Assembly (NCBI GenBank): GCA_026119855.1
Contig: JAOWBW010001044.1
Span: 186,001-250,000, forward strand
DNA length: 64,000 bases
Direction of reading: 5' to 3'
DNA from: Campanula takesimana
Lineage: Eukaryota; Streptophyta; Magnoliopsida; Asterales; Campanulaceae
Shown here: in pieces, positions 1-11,221 of the stretch
Position numbering within the stretch: the stretch's first letter is position 1
Layout: every line of letters starts with the position of its first letter
Translations under genes and position numbers: made by a program
Notes under the pieces: model-generated
The model's input: only the letters and a program-made list of their open reading frames with translations
The model's database searches: none
What the model was told of the DNA's origin: nothing

Positions 1-1
1 T

Positions 2-1038
2 CACATGCTAAAAATGAAAGGTTATGTAGAGCACCTTGAGAAACTTGGCTATCCAATCCCATTGGAGTTAGCCACGGATCTCATTCTTATTCATTGCCTA
101 AAAGTTATAATCAGTTTGTGATGAATTATAACATGCATGGAATGGATAAGAATCTCTCCGAGTTGCATGGGATGCTCAAAACTGCGGAGATGAAGATTGT
201 GGAGAAAGGTTCTCCCGTGCTCTTGGTTCATGATGGGAAGAAGGCTAGAGCCAAAGGAAAGGGTAAGAAAGTTGTCAAACCCAAGATAAGCAAGGCAAAG
301 GTTGCCAAGGCTTCTGAGGCAAAACCCGATTCACAAAAGGATGCAATCTGTTTCCATTGTCAAGAAATTGGTCATTGGAAACGTAATTGGAAGGCTTTCT
401 TGGAAGAGCAAAAGAAGAAGAAGGGCAGCAAGGCTGCGTCGACTTCAGGTATCTATATGATAGATATTCTCCTTTCTACCACTGATTCTTGGGTATTGGA
501 TACCGGATGTGGTTCTCACATTTGTTTAAATGTGCAGGGACTAAAGAATAGGAGACTACTTAAAGAGGGTGAAGTAGACCTACGCGTGGGGAATGGAGCA
601 AGAGTTGCTGCATTAGCCGTAGGGACTTATGAAGTCACTTTACCTTCCGGACTAATTCTTGTTTTGAACAATTGTTATTATGTTCCGGATTTAAGTATAA
701 ATATTATTTCAATTTCTTGTTTGGATAATGAAGGTTTTAAGTTTCTTATTGAGAATAAAAAAATTTCTATTTATTTAAATGATGTGCTTTATGGTATTGC
801 TAATTCATTAAATGGCCTTTATGTCTTGAATGTCAAGAATGAAAATAATGACAATGTCTATCATATAAATAAGAAATCTAAACCTAATGATGTAAATCAT
901 ACTTATTTGTGGCATTGCCGTCTTGGTCATATTAATGAGAAGCGTATCTCAAAATTCCATGGGGACGGACTTTTGGGTTCATGTGACTTTGAGTCATATG
1001 ATACTTGTGAGTCGTGTCTTCTTGGAAAAAATGACTAA
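2..1038 (+). pseudogene. copia gag C-terminal part and aspartic protease, plus GAG-pre-integrase
   Basis: Positions 2-88 read as a gag segment in one frame; one base appears to be missing near 88-89, after which the protein continues in the frame of 94-1038. A lysine-rich stretch follows, then a CCHC-type zinc knuckle (CFHCQEIGHWKRNW, about 349-390) whose last cysteine is replaced by tryptophan. The protease signature DTGCGSHI lies near 496-520. The GAG-pre-integrase motif (LWHCRLGHINEKRISK) follows at about 907-954. The frame ends at TAA 1036-1038, next to an A-run that shifts reading into the integrase frame. Gag would package element RNA; this copy has a damaged knuckle and is frameshifted. 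Confidence 0.88.
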
Positions 1039-1996
1039 GACACCTTTTACCAAGTTAGGTGAAAGGGCAAGCGACTTATTGGGGTTGATACATTCCGATG
1101 TATGCGGACCATTAAGTAGCAATGCTAGGGGAGGATTTCAATACTTCATAACCTTCACTGATGATTATAGTAGATTTGGGTATGTTTACCTAATGAAACA
1201 TAAAAGTGAAGCATTTGAGATATCTAGAATATTTCAAAATGAAGTAGAAAAACAACTTGGCAAAAGTATTAAGGCACTTCGATCAGATCGAGGTGGAGAA
1301 TACTTGAGTCATGAATTTGATGATCATCTAAAGAATTGTGGAATAGTTTCACAATTGACTCCACCCGGAACACCACAATGGAATGGTGTGTCCGAGAGGA
1401 GAAATCGAACTTTTTTAGATATGGTTCGATCAATGATGAGTCAAGTTGATCTTCCAATATCCTTTTGGGGTTACGCTATAGAAACCGCTGCATTCACACT
1501 AAATCGTGTTCCAACTAAATCGGTTCAAAAGACTCCATATGAGATGTGGAGCGGAAAGAAAACTTGTTTATCTTTCATGAAGATTTGGGGTTGCGAAGCC
1601 TTTGTCAAAAGACTTTTCTCTGACAAACTTGCACACAAATCTGACAAATGTATTTTCGTGGGATATCCAAAGGAAACTAGAGGATATTACTTTTACAACC
1701 GTGAGGACAACAAAGTTTTTGTTGCCCGAACTGGTGTCTTTCTAGAGAAAGAGTTTCTCTCCAAAGAAATCAGTGGGAGTAAAATAAATTTTGAAGAGAT
1801 TCGAGACCCAGAAAATGACGTTGAACCAATAGTGGAACATGAACAAGAACCACAAGGAGTTGTGGAACCTGTTCAAAATACACAAGCAACTCGCAAATCT
1901 AGTAGGTTACGATCCGAGCCCGAGAGATATGAATTTCTCGTAACGGATAGTAATGAGGTGGAAATCATTGATAATGATGAACCGACAACCTACTAA
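1031..1996 (+). pseudogene. copia integrase domain
   Basis: The frame that starts upstream at 923 becomes homologous to integrase just after the A-run at 1025-1030. Visible integrase core motifs are IHSDVCGPL, FTDDYSRFGYVYL, LRSDRGGEYLS and the QWNGVSERRNRT block, giving the D, D and E of the DDE triad. The C-terminal part carries the KCIFVGYPKETRGYYFYN block typical of copia integrases. The frame closes with TAA at 1994-1996; the reverse transcriptase continues in the same frame directly after it, so this is an internal nonsense codon and not a natural end. Confidence 0.9.
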
Positions 1997-2002
1997 GAGG
2001 CG

Positions 2003-3553
2003 ATGTCTTCTCCTGATTCAGATAAGTGGCTTGGAGCCATGGAATCTGAATTGCAATCCATGCAAGACAATCAAGTTTTGAACTTGATTGATACGCCCGA
2101 AGGTGTAAAAAACATAGGATGCAAATGGGTCTTCAAGAAGAAGACTGACATGGATGGGAAGGTGCATACTTACAAAGCTAGGCTTGTAGCGAAAGGTTAT
2201 AGGCAAGTTCATGGTATTGACTATGATGAAACCTTTTCACCCGTAGCAATGATCAAGTCTATAAAAATTCTGCTTGCTATTGCCGCATATCATGACTATG
2301 AAATATGGCAAATGGATGTCAAAACCACTTTCTTAAATAGAAAACTACAAGAGGGTGTGTATATGACACAACCAGAAGGTTTTGAACAGAATTCTAAGGT
2401 ATGCAAATTGCAGAGATTTATCTATGGATTGAAGCAAGCTTCAAGGAGTTGGAATCTCCGTTTTGATGAATCGGTCAAAGAGTTTGGTTTCATCAAGAAC
2501 GAAGATGAACCTTGTGTATACAAGAAGATTAGTGGGAGCATAGTGTTATTCCTTATTTTATACGTGGATGACATATTACTCATTGGAAACGATATTCCTA
2601 CACTTCAGTCCGTGAAGACTTGGTTAGGAAAATGCTTCGCAATGAAAGATATGGGTGAAGCCGCATATATACTTGGCATTAAGATCTATAGAGATAGATC
2701 AAGGAGGCTACTTGGTTTAAGCCAAAGTACATACATTGACAAGGTCATTAGAAGATTCCGTATGGAAAATTCTAAAAGAGGTACCTTGCTGTTGTTACAT
2801 GGAGTTTCTCTAAGCAAGACTCAATGTCCTAAGACAAAAGATGAGCGTGAGAAAATGAATGATGTTCCATATGCTTCGGCAATTGGGTCCATCATGTATG
2901 CCATGATTTGTACAAGGCCGGATGTATCTTATGCTTTAAGCATGACAAGTAGATACCAATCCGACCCCGGTGAAAATCACTGGAAGGCTGTAAAAGCGAT
3001 TCTTAAGTACTTGAGAAGAACTAAAGATTCGTTTTCTGTCTATGGAGGAATGGAAGATGATCTCGTGGTAAATGCTTACACAGATGCAAGCTTCCAAACC
3101 GACAGAGATGACAGTCAATCACAATCGGGTTTTGTGTTTATGTTAAATGGTGGAGCTGTAAGCTGGAAGAGTTTCAATCATAGTACAACCGCTGATTCTA
3201 CAATGGAAGCTGAGTATATTGCTGCATCGGATGCTGCAAAGGAAGCTGTTTGGATTAAGAAGTTCATCACTGAACTTGAAGTGGTTCCTAGTATTGCTAA
3301 TCCAATAGACCTTTATTGTGATAATAATGGTGCTATTGCTCAAGCAAAGGAACCAAGGGCACATCAAAAATCCAAACACATACTTAGGCGTTACCATGTC
3401 ATTCGAGAAATCATTGATAGAGGTGACGTGAATATATGCAAAGTACCTACTGATGACAATATTGCGGACCCGCTAACAAAGGGACTTCCACAAGCTAAAC
3501 ATGAAGGTCATGTTAGGTCCATGGGTATTAGATACATGGGAGATTGGGCCTAG
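2003..3553 (+). pseudogene. copia reverse transcriptase and RNase H
   Basis: The 516-residue frame is in phase with the upstream integrase. It opens in the usual copia linker (W..AM..EL..M..N) and has KARLVAKGY, the conserved WQMDVKTTFLN block, YGLKQA and the catalytic YVDDILLIGND, so the active-site aspartates are kept. RNase H follows, with STMEAEYIAASDAAKEAVW and the end block NIADPLTKGLP. Length and order are normal for copia. The block usually read as AFLNG is TFLNR here. The protein could not be made from a full-length mRNA without reading through the stop at 1994. Confidence 0.92.
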
Positions 3554-3557
3554 GGCA

Positions 3558-3567
3558 AGTGGGAGAT
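3558..3567 (+). other. polypurine tract of the copia element
   Basis: The purine-rich stretch aagtgggaga(t) sits directly before the LTR start tgttgg, where plus-strand DNA synthesis is primed in copia elements. Confidence 0.8.
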
Positions 3568-4429
3568 TGTTGGTAGTGGTGCCCTAGGCACGTTTAATAA
3601 ACGTTGTAATTGTTATCATTTATTTCATATCAATAAAGAGATGTTTTGATTATTATTGTTGTTCATATTTACTTATAATAATCTCCGTCCCTAGTACTTG
3701 TTAAGCACTAGTATAAAGGCTAAATGATCATGAGATGATCATGTTAGATTTATGGGTACTTGTTTGGAACAAGGTACTGGACATGACCCGCTGTATGAGA
3801 TTTATGTCATGGTCTATGTCATACATATATCTCATATTAGTTATGTCATTCGAATCCTTAGACATGAAGTTATTATAGTCTTCCACTTGATGAACATTAT
3901 GTTTGACATATTCAAACGCTACCTTTAACCGGGTAGTTATAAAGTGTATGATTGGCATAATCGGATTCACGTAGGGAAGAATAATAAGCTAAATAGATTT
4001 GTCCCTCTTCGGAGAGATGTCAAGCTTAGGCCTTTCGTAGGAATGATGTTGATGAAAATGTTCGGCCGGACTCAAATGAATTGATTAGATCAATGTCATT
4101 TGGATTATCAACATATTCGGAATCGAGAAAGTATTGAACAAAACAAGTTGACTTGTTGACCATGACTTGTGTTCAATGACATCGTGGACAAAGGGATTGT
4201 GACATGTTCTAAAGGAATGCGAACTTGTATCTAGTTATACTATTTGGGTAGGTATGACGGTTTGGTAGAACCTAATCATATCTTATAGTTTCATGTTTGA
4301 ACCCATTGCCAACTTAGTGTAATCCTAGAGGGTCACACACATAGAACGAATCTTAAATAAGGACTATATTGGAATATTGAGTCGAAGGACTTTGGAGGAA
4401 TTTGGAAATTAGGGAAATCTGGGGCAGGA

Positions 4430-4537
4430 GTGCGACCGCATAAAAGGGCTTGGGCGGCCGCACAGCTTGGCTCAAAAAGTACCAGAAACCTTCCAGATAG
4501 ATGTGCGACCGCACAAGTGGTTTTGGGCGGCCGCACA
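4430..4537. promoter_or_regulatory. four CpG-rich near-palindromes in the copia LTR, phased 22/73/22
   Basis: Four boxes with cores GCGACCGC (4432), GCGGCCGC (4454), GCGACCGC (4505) and GCGGCCGC (4527) form two pairs. Within each pair the cores are 22 bp apart; equivalent members of the two pairs are 73 bp apart. The module ends about 90 bp before the LTR TATA box, a position suiting a U3 enhancer. Function is inferred from position and spacing only. The same geometry occurs in two gypsy LTR families further along the window. Confidence 0.7.
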
Positions 4538-4627
4538 CCATGCCGGGACTAGTTTCCTGATTTGATTTGGAAAAGAATTTTGGACGGGTTTAGACACAAG
4601 TTTCCTATTTAGAATAGGTCTAACTTG

Positions 4628-4635
4628 TATATAAA
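4628..4635 (+). promoter_or_regulatory. TATA box of the copia LTR
   Basis: The sequence TATATAAA lies in the middle of the LTR, downstream of the CpG-rich module, a normal place for the U3/R promoter. Confidence 0.6.
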
Positions 4636-5083
4636 CAGCCAAATTCAGGCCAGAACAATCTATAGCTTTTGTGCAAGTCTCCAAAGAGTTTGAGAGAGTT
4701 TTATTTTGTTCTAAGACATCCTAGATTGAAGAACAAAATAATACACAAATAAAATTCCATATAGTTCATATTGATTGTGAAAACGTGTTTCACAATTTTG
4801 GTTTAGCAACCAAGATCAAGTGTTCTTGATATTCGTTCAAGGTGTGGATACCGCTAGAGGGTGGAGCTTATCATCTTCAAAGTTCGTGTTCTTACTTGTT
4901 CGTGATTAAAGCTTCAATTTCTCCACCAAGATCAAAGACCAAATTCAAAGTCATCAAGGGTTAGTTTTCTAGTATTCATATTGCAAGTATTTGATTCAAT
5001 CATATGAACGGATCTATGGGCTTTGTGTTTCATAAAATTTTAAATGCTATTTTCCGCTGCGCATGTTACTACGAAACCCAACA

Positions 5084-5269
5084 GGCTCGTAAAGACTCGA
5101 GTTCGAACAACTCGTGAAAAGCTCGCGAGCAGCTCGAAACTCGATTCGATTCGAGCTCGAACAAGGTAAATTAGTTCGAGCTCGATAAAAGCTCGAGCTC
5201 GATAATTCGTTAACGAGCTCGAGCCCAAAACTCCAAAGCTCGCCTCGGCTCGGCTCGTTTACAGCCCTA
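5084..5269. repeat. cgag/gctcg-rich repeat, probable hAT-type remnant
   Basis: The stretch repeats gctcgagctcg-type words and ends ggctcgtttacagcccta, a terminus common among non-autonomous plant transposons. The copia LTR abuts it on the left, so the retrotransposon probably landed inside it and its other half is outside the window. Class assignment is from general resemblance. Confidence 0.45.
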
Positions 5270-5341
5270 GTGTTGACCTTTTGTTAGTGCGGGGGCTGGG
5301 GCCAAGTTCTAACTTAAGGTCATCGTACATGTGACCGTCAC

Positions 5342-5809
5342 TAGGGATGGCAACAGGTCGGGTACGGGCCAGGTTTGCCCAAACCCGAACCTGACCCGAG
5401 CAAAATATCATTCAACCCGGACCCGACCCGAAGGTCATCAAACCCGTACCCGCCCGAACCTGGCCCGACTACACAACAACATTTTTTTTTTTGCTTCATC
5501 AATAACTTCATCCTATTTGGGCTTTAGCCCATTTCCAACTTTTTTTTTTAAAGTTTTTAACTAAGACTTCAACAAAGATGACTTAATAATATATACCAGT
5601 TTGGGGGTAATAATGGAGTGGTATAAGGGTAGAATAGGAAAACCCTACGTGAACTAAGTATGCCGGTCGGGCGGGTCAGGTTCGGGTCAACTGGCGTTAC
5701 CAAACCCAGACCTGAACCCGTCGGGTTTTGGAATTTGGTCTCCAAACCCGCCCCGCTCGGGCTAAAACGTTTCGGAAACGGGTCGGGTTCGGTGAAATTT
5801 CCAACCCTA
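5342..5809. mobile_element. hAT-type MITE with 8-bp target duplication
   Basis: The element begins tagggatggcaac and ends ccaaccctA, giving inverted ends (tagggatgg against tagggttgg). It is flanked on both sides by the same 8 bp, accgtcac (5334-5341 and 5810-5817), the size hAT transposases make. The two arms are rich in gggtcgggt/acccgacc words and could fold on each other. At 468 bp it has no transposase frame. Confidence 0.85.
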
Positions 5810-5889
5810 ACCGTCACCCTTACTAATGGCCATAGTAGGGGGAATAGCTCTTGCTCGTTGTAGCAATACGCATGACATTGGATAGCTAT

Positions 5890-6739
5890 ATATCGGCCGA
5901 TTCCAGATTGTAGGGACTGGGTTGACTCGATTTGATACTGAATACCTGATCATTATTGTACTTCAAAGCAGCATTCAGATTGAAATGTGTACTGCGACAG
6001 CAACACAGACATGGCAACAACAGTTGGTATGGAGGATAAGGTCGGAAGTGGCTGGATGGATCGGAGGTGTACCTCGATCAGTATCCTTTGTTATGTGTTT
6101 ACTTCAGCTATTATGTGTTGCATAATGAGTTGGCATAACCTCTCATATTCTACGCCATGTGTGTATTGACTATAGCATTAGTTATTGAGAATGCTTTATT
6201 GTAATTATTATTTACATGATAGCATGTCATGTAGCTGCATTTAGTAACTTACTGAGTTTCGACTCACCTCGTTTCCTTGTTTATTTGTTTTCCTTAGATC
6301 ACAGGAAGGCAAGTGGTCGTGCGCAGTGAGGTCCGACTTAGTAGGGACTTTCTGAGAAGGTTGTTCTCTTTTGGGTAGTTGCTCTACGAAGCTTATATAT
6401 GTTTATTTTTGTGAGGACGATGGTTTTACTATGTTATTTAAATTCTTTAATTTTGGGTAGATGTGTTTTGTGCTTGTGATAAGTGTTTGTTATTCGTTGG
6501 TGCCGGCACGTGTTGCCATGCGTAGTTGGAGTTCAGTAAAACTCTAGTTTGGTTGTTCAATAGTTAAGGCAGTCAGCCTGTGGTCGTTTTTGGTATTCTG
6601 TTGTCGAACAAGTGTAGCTCGTGTATTATACAGGTTTATGGAATGATGATAGTATTAGCAGAAGTCATGTCAGTTTTATAGCAAGGTTCACACACCTGGT
6701 TCGTGGTTGCATATAGGACCTCAGAACTCGGGTCGCGTC
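5890..6739 (+). repeat. old Ty3/gypsy (Del/Tekay-like) LTR fragment
   Basis: Read on the + strand it matches the sense strand of the LTRs at 26434-29554 in several blocks: the ttatgtgttgcataatgagt region, gcatttagtaacttactgag, and ctcacctcgtttccttgttt followed by aggaagg. It ends gggtcgcgtca, close to the usual LTR end. No second LTR or internal domain is seen, so it is a solo or truncated LTR that has diverged strongly. Confidence 0.6.
6253..6266 (+). other. LTR hairpin, TGAGT-TTCG-ACTCA
   Basis: A perfect 5-bp stem closes a TTCG loop. The same position in the younger gypsy LTRs has TGAGA/TCTCA, so one stem pair has changed on both sides. Confidence 0.6.
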
Positions 6740-6769
6740 AATAAAGGTCCATTTATATTGAGGGTGACA

Positions 6770-7030
6770 AGTACTTCTCCACCTACCCCACCACCTTCAT
6801 CGGTCAACAACAACAACCACCACCACCAGAATTCGGCGATCATCACAGCCATATCCTGCCACCACTACCACCATTTCTCCAAAGTCCAACCACCATCACC
6901 AATTCTCCAAAATTCCGACCACCACCATTACCATTTCTCAAAAAAAAATGACCACCACAACCACCCAAATTATTCCAAAAAAAAATAAAAAAATCCCCAA
7001 CAAAATCCCACCCACAATAATGAAATTCAA
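6770..7030. repeat. CCA-rich low-complexity stretch
   Basis: Repeated ccaccac and caacaac words give His/Pro/Asn-rich frames on both strands. I see no motif, splice site or start context that would support a gene. The composition resembles a degenerate 5' coding or UTR piece, but nothing identifies it. Confidence 0.5.
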
Positions 7031-7164
7031 AAGCAACACAAACCAAATAATCAAAGTCGGTGAAATTCGTGAAATTTGTGAAGCATCAAACCCGGATTGA
7101 AGACAATACCAGATTTAATTAAACCAAATTCAAACACCGAATTTGGTTTTGCAAGACGATCTCG

Positions 7165-7315
7165 ATCAGGGGTGGCGGAATTAGAGGAATGAGAGAGATA
7201 TGAACTTGTGGCATGTTTACGAGAGTAGATAAAAATGGAGTAGATTGTTGGGGTGGACAGTGGCAGAATTAGAGGAGTGGAAGAGATCTGAGGGGGTGGC
7301 AGGTTTACACGAGGT
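7165..7315. repeat. imperfect tandem duplication, about 80-bp unit
   Basis: Two units share gcagaattagagga..gagagat..tg...ggcatgtttac..gag: one at about 7172-7225 and one at about 7260-7312. The copies differ by several substitutions. Confidence 0.55.
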
Positions 7316-7442
7316 TGGGAAGGGACATGTGATATGGAAATGGAGCTAGCAGGGGTTGGTGGCCGGTGAGTATGGCATAAAGAAGAAGAAGAATTGTTTA
7401 AGGGAGTTTTACGGGAAGAGGGAGGGTGGTCTGAACTGGTGG

Positions 7443-7444
<2 letters not shown>

Positions 7445-7488
<44 letters not shown>
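7445..7488. repeat. (TC)22 microsatellite
   Basis: An uninterrupted run of 22 tc dinucleotides, followed by imperfect tttctttc. It is a likely length-variable site. Confidence 0.95.
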
Positions 7489-7492
<4 letters not shown>

Positions 7493-7588
7493 CTTTCTAT
7501 CTTTCTTTCTTTCTTTTTAATGTTATTGTTTGTTGTTTGGATATTTGTTTTTATTTACTAAAGCTACTGGATGAAAACATCTTGAATG

Positions 7589-7622
7589 CCACGTGGAATT
7601 CCACGTCATAAATCCACGTGGA
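7589..7622. promoter_or_regulatory. cluster of three CCACGT (G-box/ABRE-like) sites
   Basis: Two CACGTG palindromes (7590-7595 and 7615-7620) and one ccacgtc (7601-7607) fall within 34 bp. G-box cores bind bZIP and bHLH factors in plants. No gene start lies nearby; the cluster is about 600 bp before the probable IQD promoter, so a role is only possible. Confidence 0.4.
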
Positions 7623-7679
7623 TCGATAAGAGAATGAATAAAGACTCTCTTGTATTATATATATAGATTTGTTTTTGGT

Positions 7680-8200
7680 TATTTTTTTATTTATGATTTT
7701 TACCATCCCATAATATTTTTTATTTATTATGTTGTCAATATATTTTTTTATTAAATTATTTATTATTTATTATTTTGATATAATTTATAATTTTATTATT
7801 TGATATAAATAAGAAAATCTAATATTGAAGAGAATAATAAATTAAATGTTAATTGAAAGTTAAAGAGAAAATGACTAAAGCATCCCTCATGTGACATGCA
7901 CATGACAATTTCTCGTTAATTTTTTAACGTCGTTAGGGGTCATGGATTAAAGTGAGACTAAAAGCAAATTAGAGTGTTATTTTAGGACAAAATTCAATTT
8001 GGCGTACAAAGTGAAATTGTCTAAATGCTTAAGGGAGGTAAACGTATTTTGGCCCAAGAAAAATCATCAAAAGGCAATGCGATTATTCGAATGATGTGAG
8101 ACCATGTTTTAAACTTGTCCATCATGGAAAACGGTGTTATTAAAGTAAAAATAAATCCTTCAAAAAAAAGTAAAAATAAATAAATAAATAAACTTGTCCA
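7680..8200. other. AT-rich intergenic DNA, no gene seen
   Basis: Very AT-rich, with no frame, splice pattern or terminal repeat that I can support. Around 7860-8050 the composition resembles the tgcaatgtgg-type dispersed repeats found later in the window, but the match is weak. Confidence 0.5.
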
Positions 8201-8575
8201 TCATGTAAAAAGGTTTTAAACACGTAGACTAAACATTGGCCCGGTCGCCACCCAATAAAATCCCGTGATTGACTCCTTTGGTCCCACCAACGCAAAACGA
8301 CAAACCCACTCTACTTTTCCACATCCGACGCCGTTTTCGGTTGATGCTTTCTCTCCAACCCCGGCGTATGTTAGTCCACTCCTTCCGCCTTCTTCTATCT
8401 CCTCGTGACTCATGAGAGAGAAAATCTAGTGAGAGAATATCACTCTGTGTGTCCCCCCGAGAGAGAGAATATCTGAAATTCCGAATCCAATTGTTGTTCT
8501 GAGTTTCTAATTTTGACTTTTGTTGACTGATTGATTGATTGATTCGATCCACCATTCCTGTCCATTTACCCTAGA
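8200..8575 (+). promoter_or_regulatory. probable promoter and 5' UTR exon of the IQD gene
   Basis: Pyrimidine-rich DNA with cttctatctcctcg and gagagaga words precedes the IQD start by about 3.4 kb. A clean acceptor (ctctgtggcag) at about 11843-11853 just before the IQD ATG implies an upstream non-coding exon and a long 5' UTR intron. This is the nearest TE-free, promoter-like DNA. Exact start and donor are not resolved. Confidence 0.35.
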
Positions 8576-8951
8576 AAAAGGTTATCCCCTTTTCTCGATT
8601 AACTTTTCGCGTTTTCATATTCTACAAATCAAATTAATGTTCTGTGAGTGTTAGAATTTGATTCTTTCGATTAACTCATGTTTGATTTGATATGCTAATT
8701 TGTTGAATTTGTGTTTTTGTAATTAGCCCAGGTTAGTTTACTACTTCCAAGTTTTGACTTTTCTGATCTGCCCATGTTTCATTTGTTCTTTAATGTGTTT
8801 GTTCTGGGATTTGGGTGATTTTAAGATGAAAATGGAGACTGCATTCTGGTAATTGAAATGAGAAGTGGGGAACACACCAGCTTTAGTTTAATTTATAGTT
8901 GCTGCAGTAAGTACTTGCCATTTCGCTCTAATCGCACATTATTAATCTATA

Positions 8952-9210
8952 CCCCCTCCCCCCCCACCTCACTTGAGGCACAATAACTAAGGAAAAAGAA
9001 TAAAATAAGGAAAATGTGTGGTAGAAATGAAGAGAGAGAGTGAGTGGGGTAAATAGTAGTGTTGATTGAATAAAATGAGTGGTGGAAAATGAAGAGTGGA
9101 GATGTAGAGTAAATATAAAATTATAAAAAGTATGCTATTTTGGGAAGTGTCAAGTGAGCTGGGACAGACCAAAATGGAAATAAGTGTCAAGTGAGCTGGG
9201 ACGGAGGGAG
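8952..9210. mobile_element. Stowaway-like MITE
   Basis: The right end reads ctgggacggagggag and is followed by TA; the left end (ccccctccccccccc) is a degraded version of the same terminus preceded by TA. The word gtgtcaagtgagctgggac occurs twice near the right end. It lies in the likely 5' UTR intron of the IQD gene. Confidence 0.75.
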
Positions 9211-9989
9211 TAGATACCAGCTTTGCACTGTGGAAAGCTTATTGGATGTCTGTCAATGTAGCCAGATTACCGTGTCCGTGATTTGAGGTATTACAGGGGT
9301 GTTGTTTGCGTTCTGTAGATGTATTTTAGGTAGGGCAGTCCTTGGATTTGGATGCTTATTAGTAAGGCTACCATTGCCACTACTTTTGGATTACCGCACC
9401 ATTTTTTTCATTAGAGTTGTGCCAGAGTTTGCAATTGTAGAGATACTAACATTGATAAAGAGCGCTCTGACAGAGTAATCTTTCTTTGCTACCTATCATA
9501 GAAATATATCAATGTTAATAGATAGCTAGAGTGACCACTTCATCTGCTAGTGTGCTTGTTCCCTTTTCTTTTTGTCTGGTAATAGAGGGCAAAGTCAGGG
9601 GAATTCTTTTTATGAAAAAGAAAATGAGTTTAACCTCACTTAGAAATCGAAGTCGCTTCTCAAAATTATTTCACCAAATGTGCTGCTATGGGTATGAACT
9701 GAGTTTGTTTTGGTCCACCAGTACTAAGGCTCAACTTGCCACTCTTGAGCTTGAGCTTAATTTTATTGCCTTGTTGGCGCCGGACGGCCAGAGCTCTATT
9801 GTTCAAGGAATTGCCAAACCGCTGAAAGTTAACGCTCAACATAAGGAACACATTATACTTAACTAAGAGATCCAATTTTGTTGGTCCAGAGCTAGTCTAA
9901 CATTACTAGACAAATCCCATCATAGGAGCTATATTAATAATGTGAGTAAGCCAAAGCACACATTACAATGAAACTCCCTAAATATGTTA

Positions 9990-10169
9990 CCCTCTCCGTC
10001 CCAAAATGATCTTGGCATTTGACTATTCAAACTTTTTAAGGATATGAACACTTGCTTCACTAGTCATGTTTTTGTTCATGCACTCTTAAGCCTAAAACAT
10101 AGAAATGAGTAGAACTTTTTGGGACAATGAAAAATGACAAATGAGAAGACCATTTTGGGACAGAGGGAG
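9990..10169. mobile_element. Stowaway-like MITE, same family as 59426-59604
   Basis: It begins cctctccgtcccaaaatgat and ends attttgggacagagggag between TA dinucleotides. Its interior (tttgactattcaaactttt and so on) matches, in reverse orientation, the MITE just upstream of the UBP gene. Confidence 0.85.
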
Positions 10170-10419
10170 TATTTGAATAAGTTTCCATCAATTTAACCCC
10201 AATTAACAACTCTTGATAGCCATTTTTTTATTCTTCTTTACTCCTCATTTTTGGTTTGCTTCATGAAAGAGTGCGAACACGGGGGAGTATGCTAACATTA
10301 AAACCTGTTTATTTTGTTGTGAGATAGTTCATAATAAGCTTTCTCTTATACTTTCTTGAACTCTGATTAAATTGTCTATCACTTTACCGTGTACTGCAAT
10401 TATTTCCGTGGTATAGAAT

Positions 10420-10545
10420 AGGTTTTCATTTTCAACCACCGTACTTGCCCGACTTCCACTTTAACTGGTACACTTATTTTTTTGGCACGATAACCACTAT
10501 ACTACGGGAAATGTTCGTCCAAACCCCAAAAAGTTAACCCCGTGA
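10420..10545. repeat. left arm of a long inverted repeat pair
   Basis: This roughly 125-bp block (cattttcaaccaccgtac ... aaagttaacccc) is the imperfect reverse complement of 11222-11348. The pair encloses the TRIM-like array and may be a foldback or TIR element. Confidence 0.65.
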
Positions 10546-10570
10546 GATTGTGATCTTAGAATTAGCGATG

Positions 10571-11121
10571 GTTTAAGAAGTAGGGAGAGACCCAAGCGTG
10601 AGCATGGGCTGGACTGGGCCGACAATGGACTGTGTTGGAGGTTCCACCTTAAAACCAATTGGTGTTAAGGGGAGTAGCTCTTCAAGTCATATACCAGTCC
10701 ATGTTTCTCTCTTTAGAAGATGTGGGATAATTGTCTAACACGCCCCCTCACGTTTAGTCGGGCTTTGCCAAGGCTTATAATGTAGACTTACTAATCAGGT
10801 GGCGCGGAGCAACATCGTGGGTCGTTGGGCCTGTACGTGTAATGGACCTTGTAGAAGAGATGACAGAGGGCCCATGTAGAAGCAGTGGAAGCGATAGCGA
10901 TCAGGCCACCGTAGATCAGTGGCTCTAGTACCATCTTAAAATTAAAGATATGGTAAGAAGTAGGGAGCGACCCAAGCGTGAGCATGGGCTGGACTGGGCC
11001 GACAATGGACTATGTTGGAGGTTCCACCTTAAAACCAATTGGTCCTAAGGGGAGTAGCTCTTCAAGTCTATATACAGGTCCATGTTTCTCTCTTTAGTAG
11101 ATGTGGAATAATTGTCTAACA
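10571..11121. mobile_element. TRIM-like mini-retrotransposon, tandem arrangement
   Basis: Two direct repeats of about 108 bp (10633-10740 and 11013-11121) start tgttggaggttcc and end gtctaaca, as LTRs do. The 270 bp between them have no frame. The stretch before the second LTR also occurs before the first (10571-10632), so the order is internal-LTR-internal-LTR, the pattern left by recombination between TRIM copies. A site resembling the initiator tRNA-Met primer site (tggtactagagcc on the minus strand) lies at about 10920-10932 but is not adjacent to the LTR, so orientation is unsure. Confidence 0.55.
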
Positions 11122-11221
11122 TATGATAGATGGAAATTTAAACCATTCACACTTCCATCGTCTATACTTTGACATGGAGCCGTGGAAGTGTGAATAACTA
11201 AAGTTTTCATCCATTGTAATC

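Larger units (their letters stand above)
1..5083 (+). mobile_element. Ty1/copia LTR retrotransposon, 5' end outside window
   Basis: Domains run in copia order (gag with zinc knuckle, aspartic protease, integrase, reverse transcriptase, RNase H), then a polypurine tract and a long 3' LTR. Integrase lying before reverse transcriptase makes it Ty1/copia and not Ty3/gypsy. The 5' LTR, primer site and start of gag lie left of the window. The coding part is broken by two 1-bp frameshifts (near 88 and in the A-run at 1025-1030) and an in-frame TAA at 1994-1996, so this copy is not autonomous. The bases after the LTR (ggctc, 5084-5088) would be the target-site duplication, but the left copy cannot be seen. 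Confidence 0.93.
3568..5083 (+). repeat. 3' LTR of the copia element (about 1.5 kb)
   Basis: It starts tgttgg right after the polypurine tract and ends ccaaca, forming the usual short inverted termini TG...CA. The length of about 1516 bp is long for a copia LTR. It carries a CpG-rich phased repeat module at 4430-4537 and a TATA box at 4628. No second LTR is in the window for comparison. Confidence 0.85.

Noticed and set aside
6707..6988. His/Pro-rich 93-codon frame
   Set aside because: Produced by cca repeat composition; no conserved motif or splice support.
9531..9866. 111-codon frame with a faint RNase H-like tail
   Set aside because: No clear motif, no ATG context, and it lies in the presumed 5' UTR intron between MITEs. 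I could not tie it to any family.
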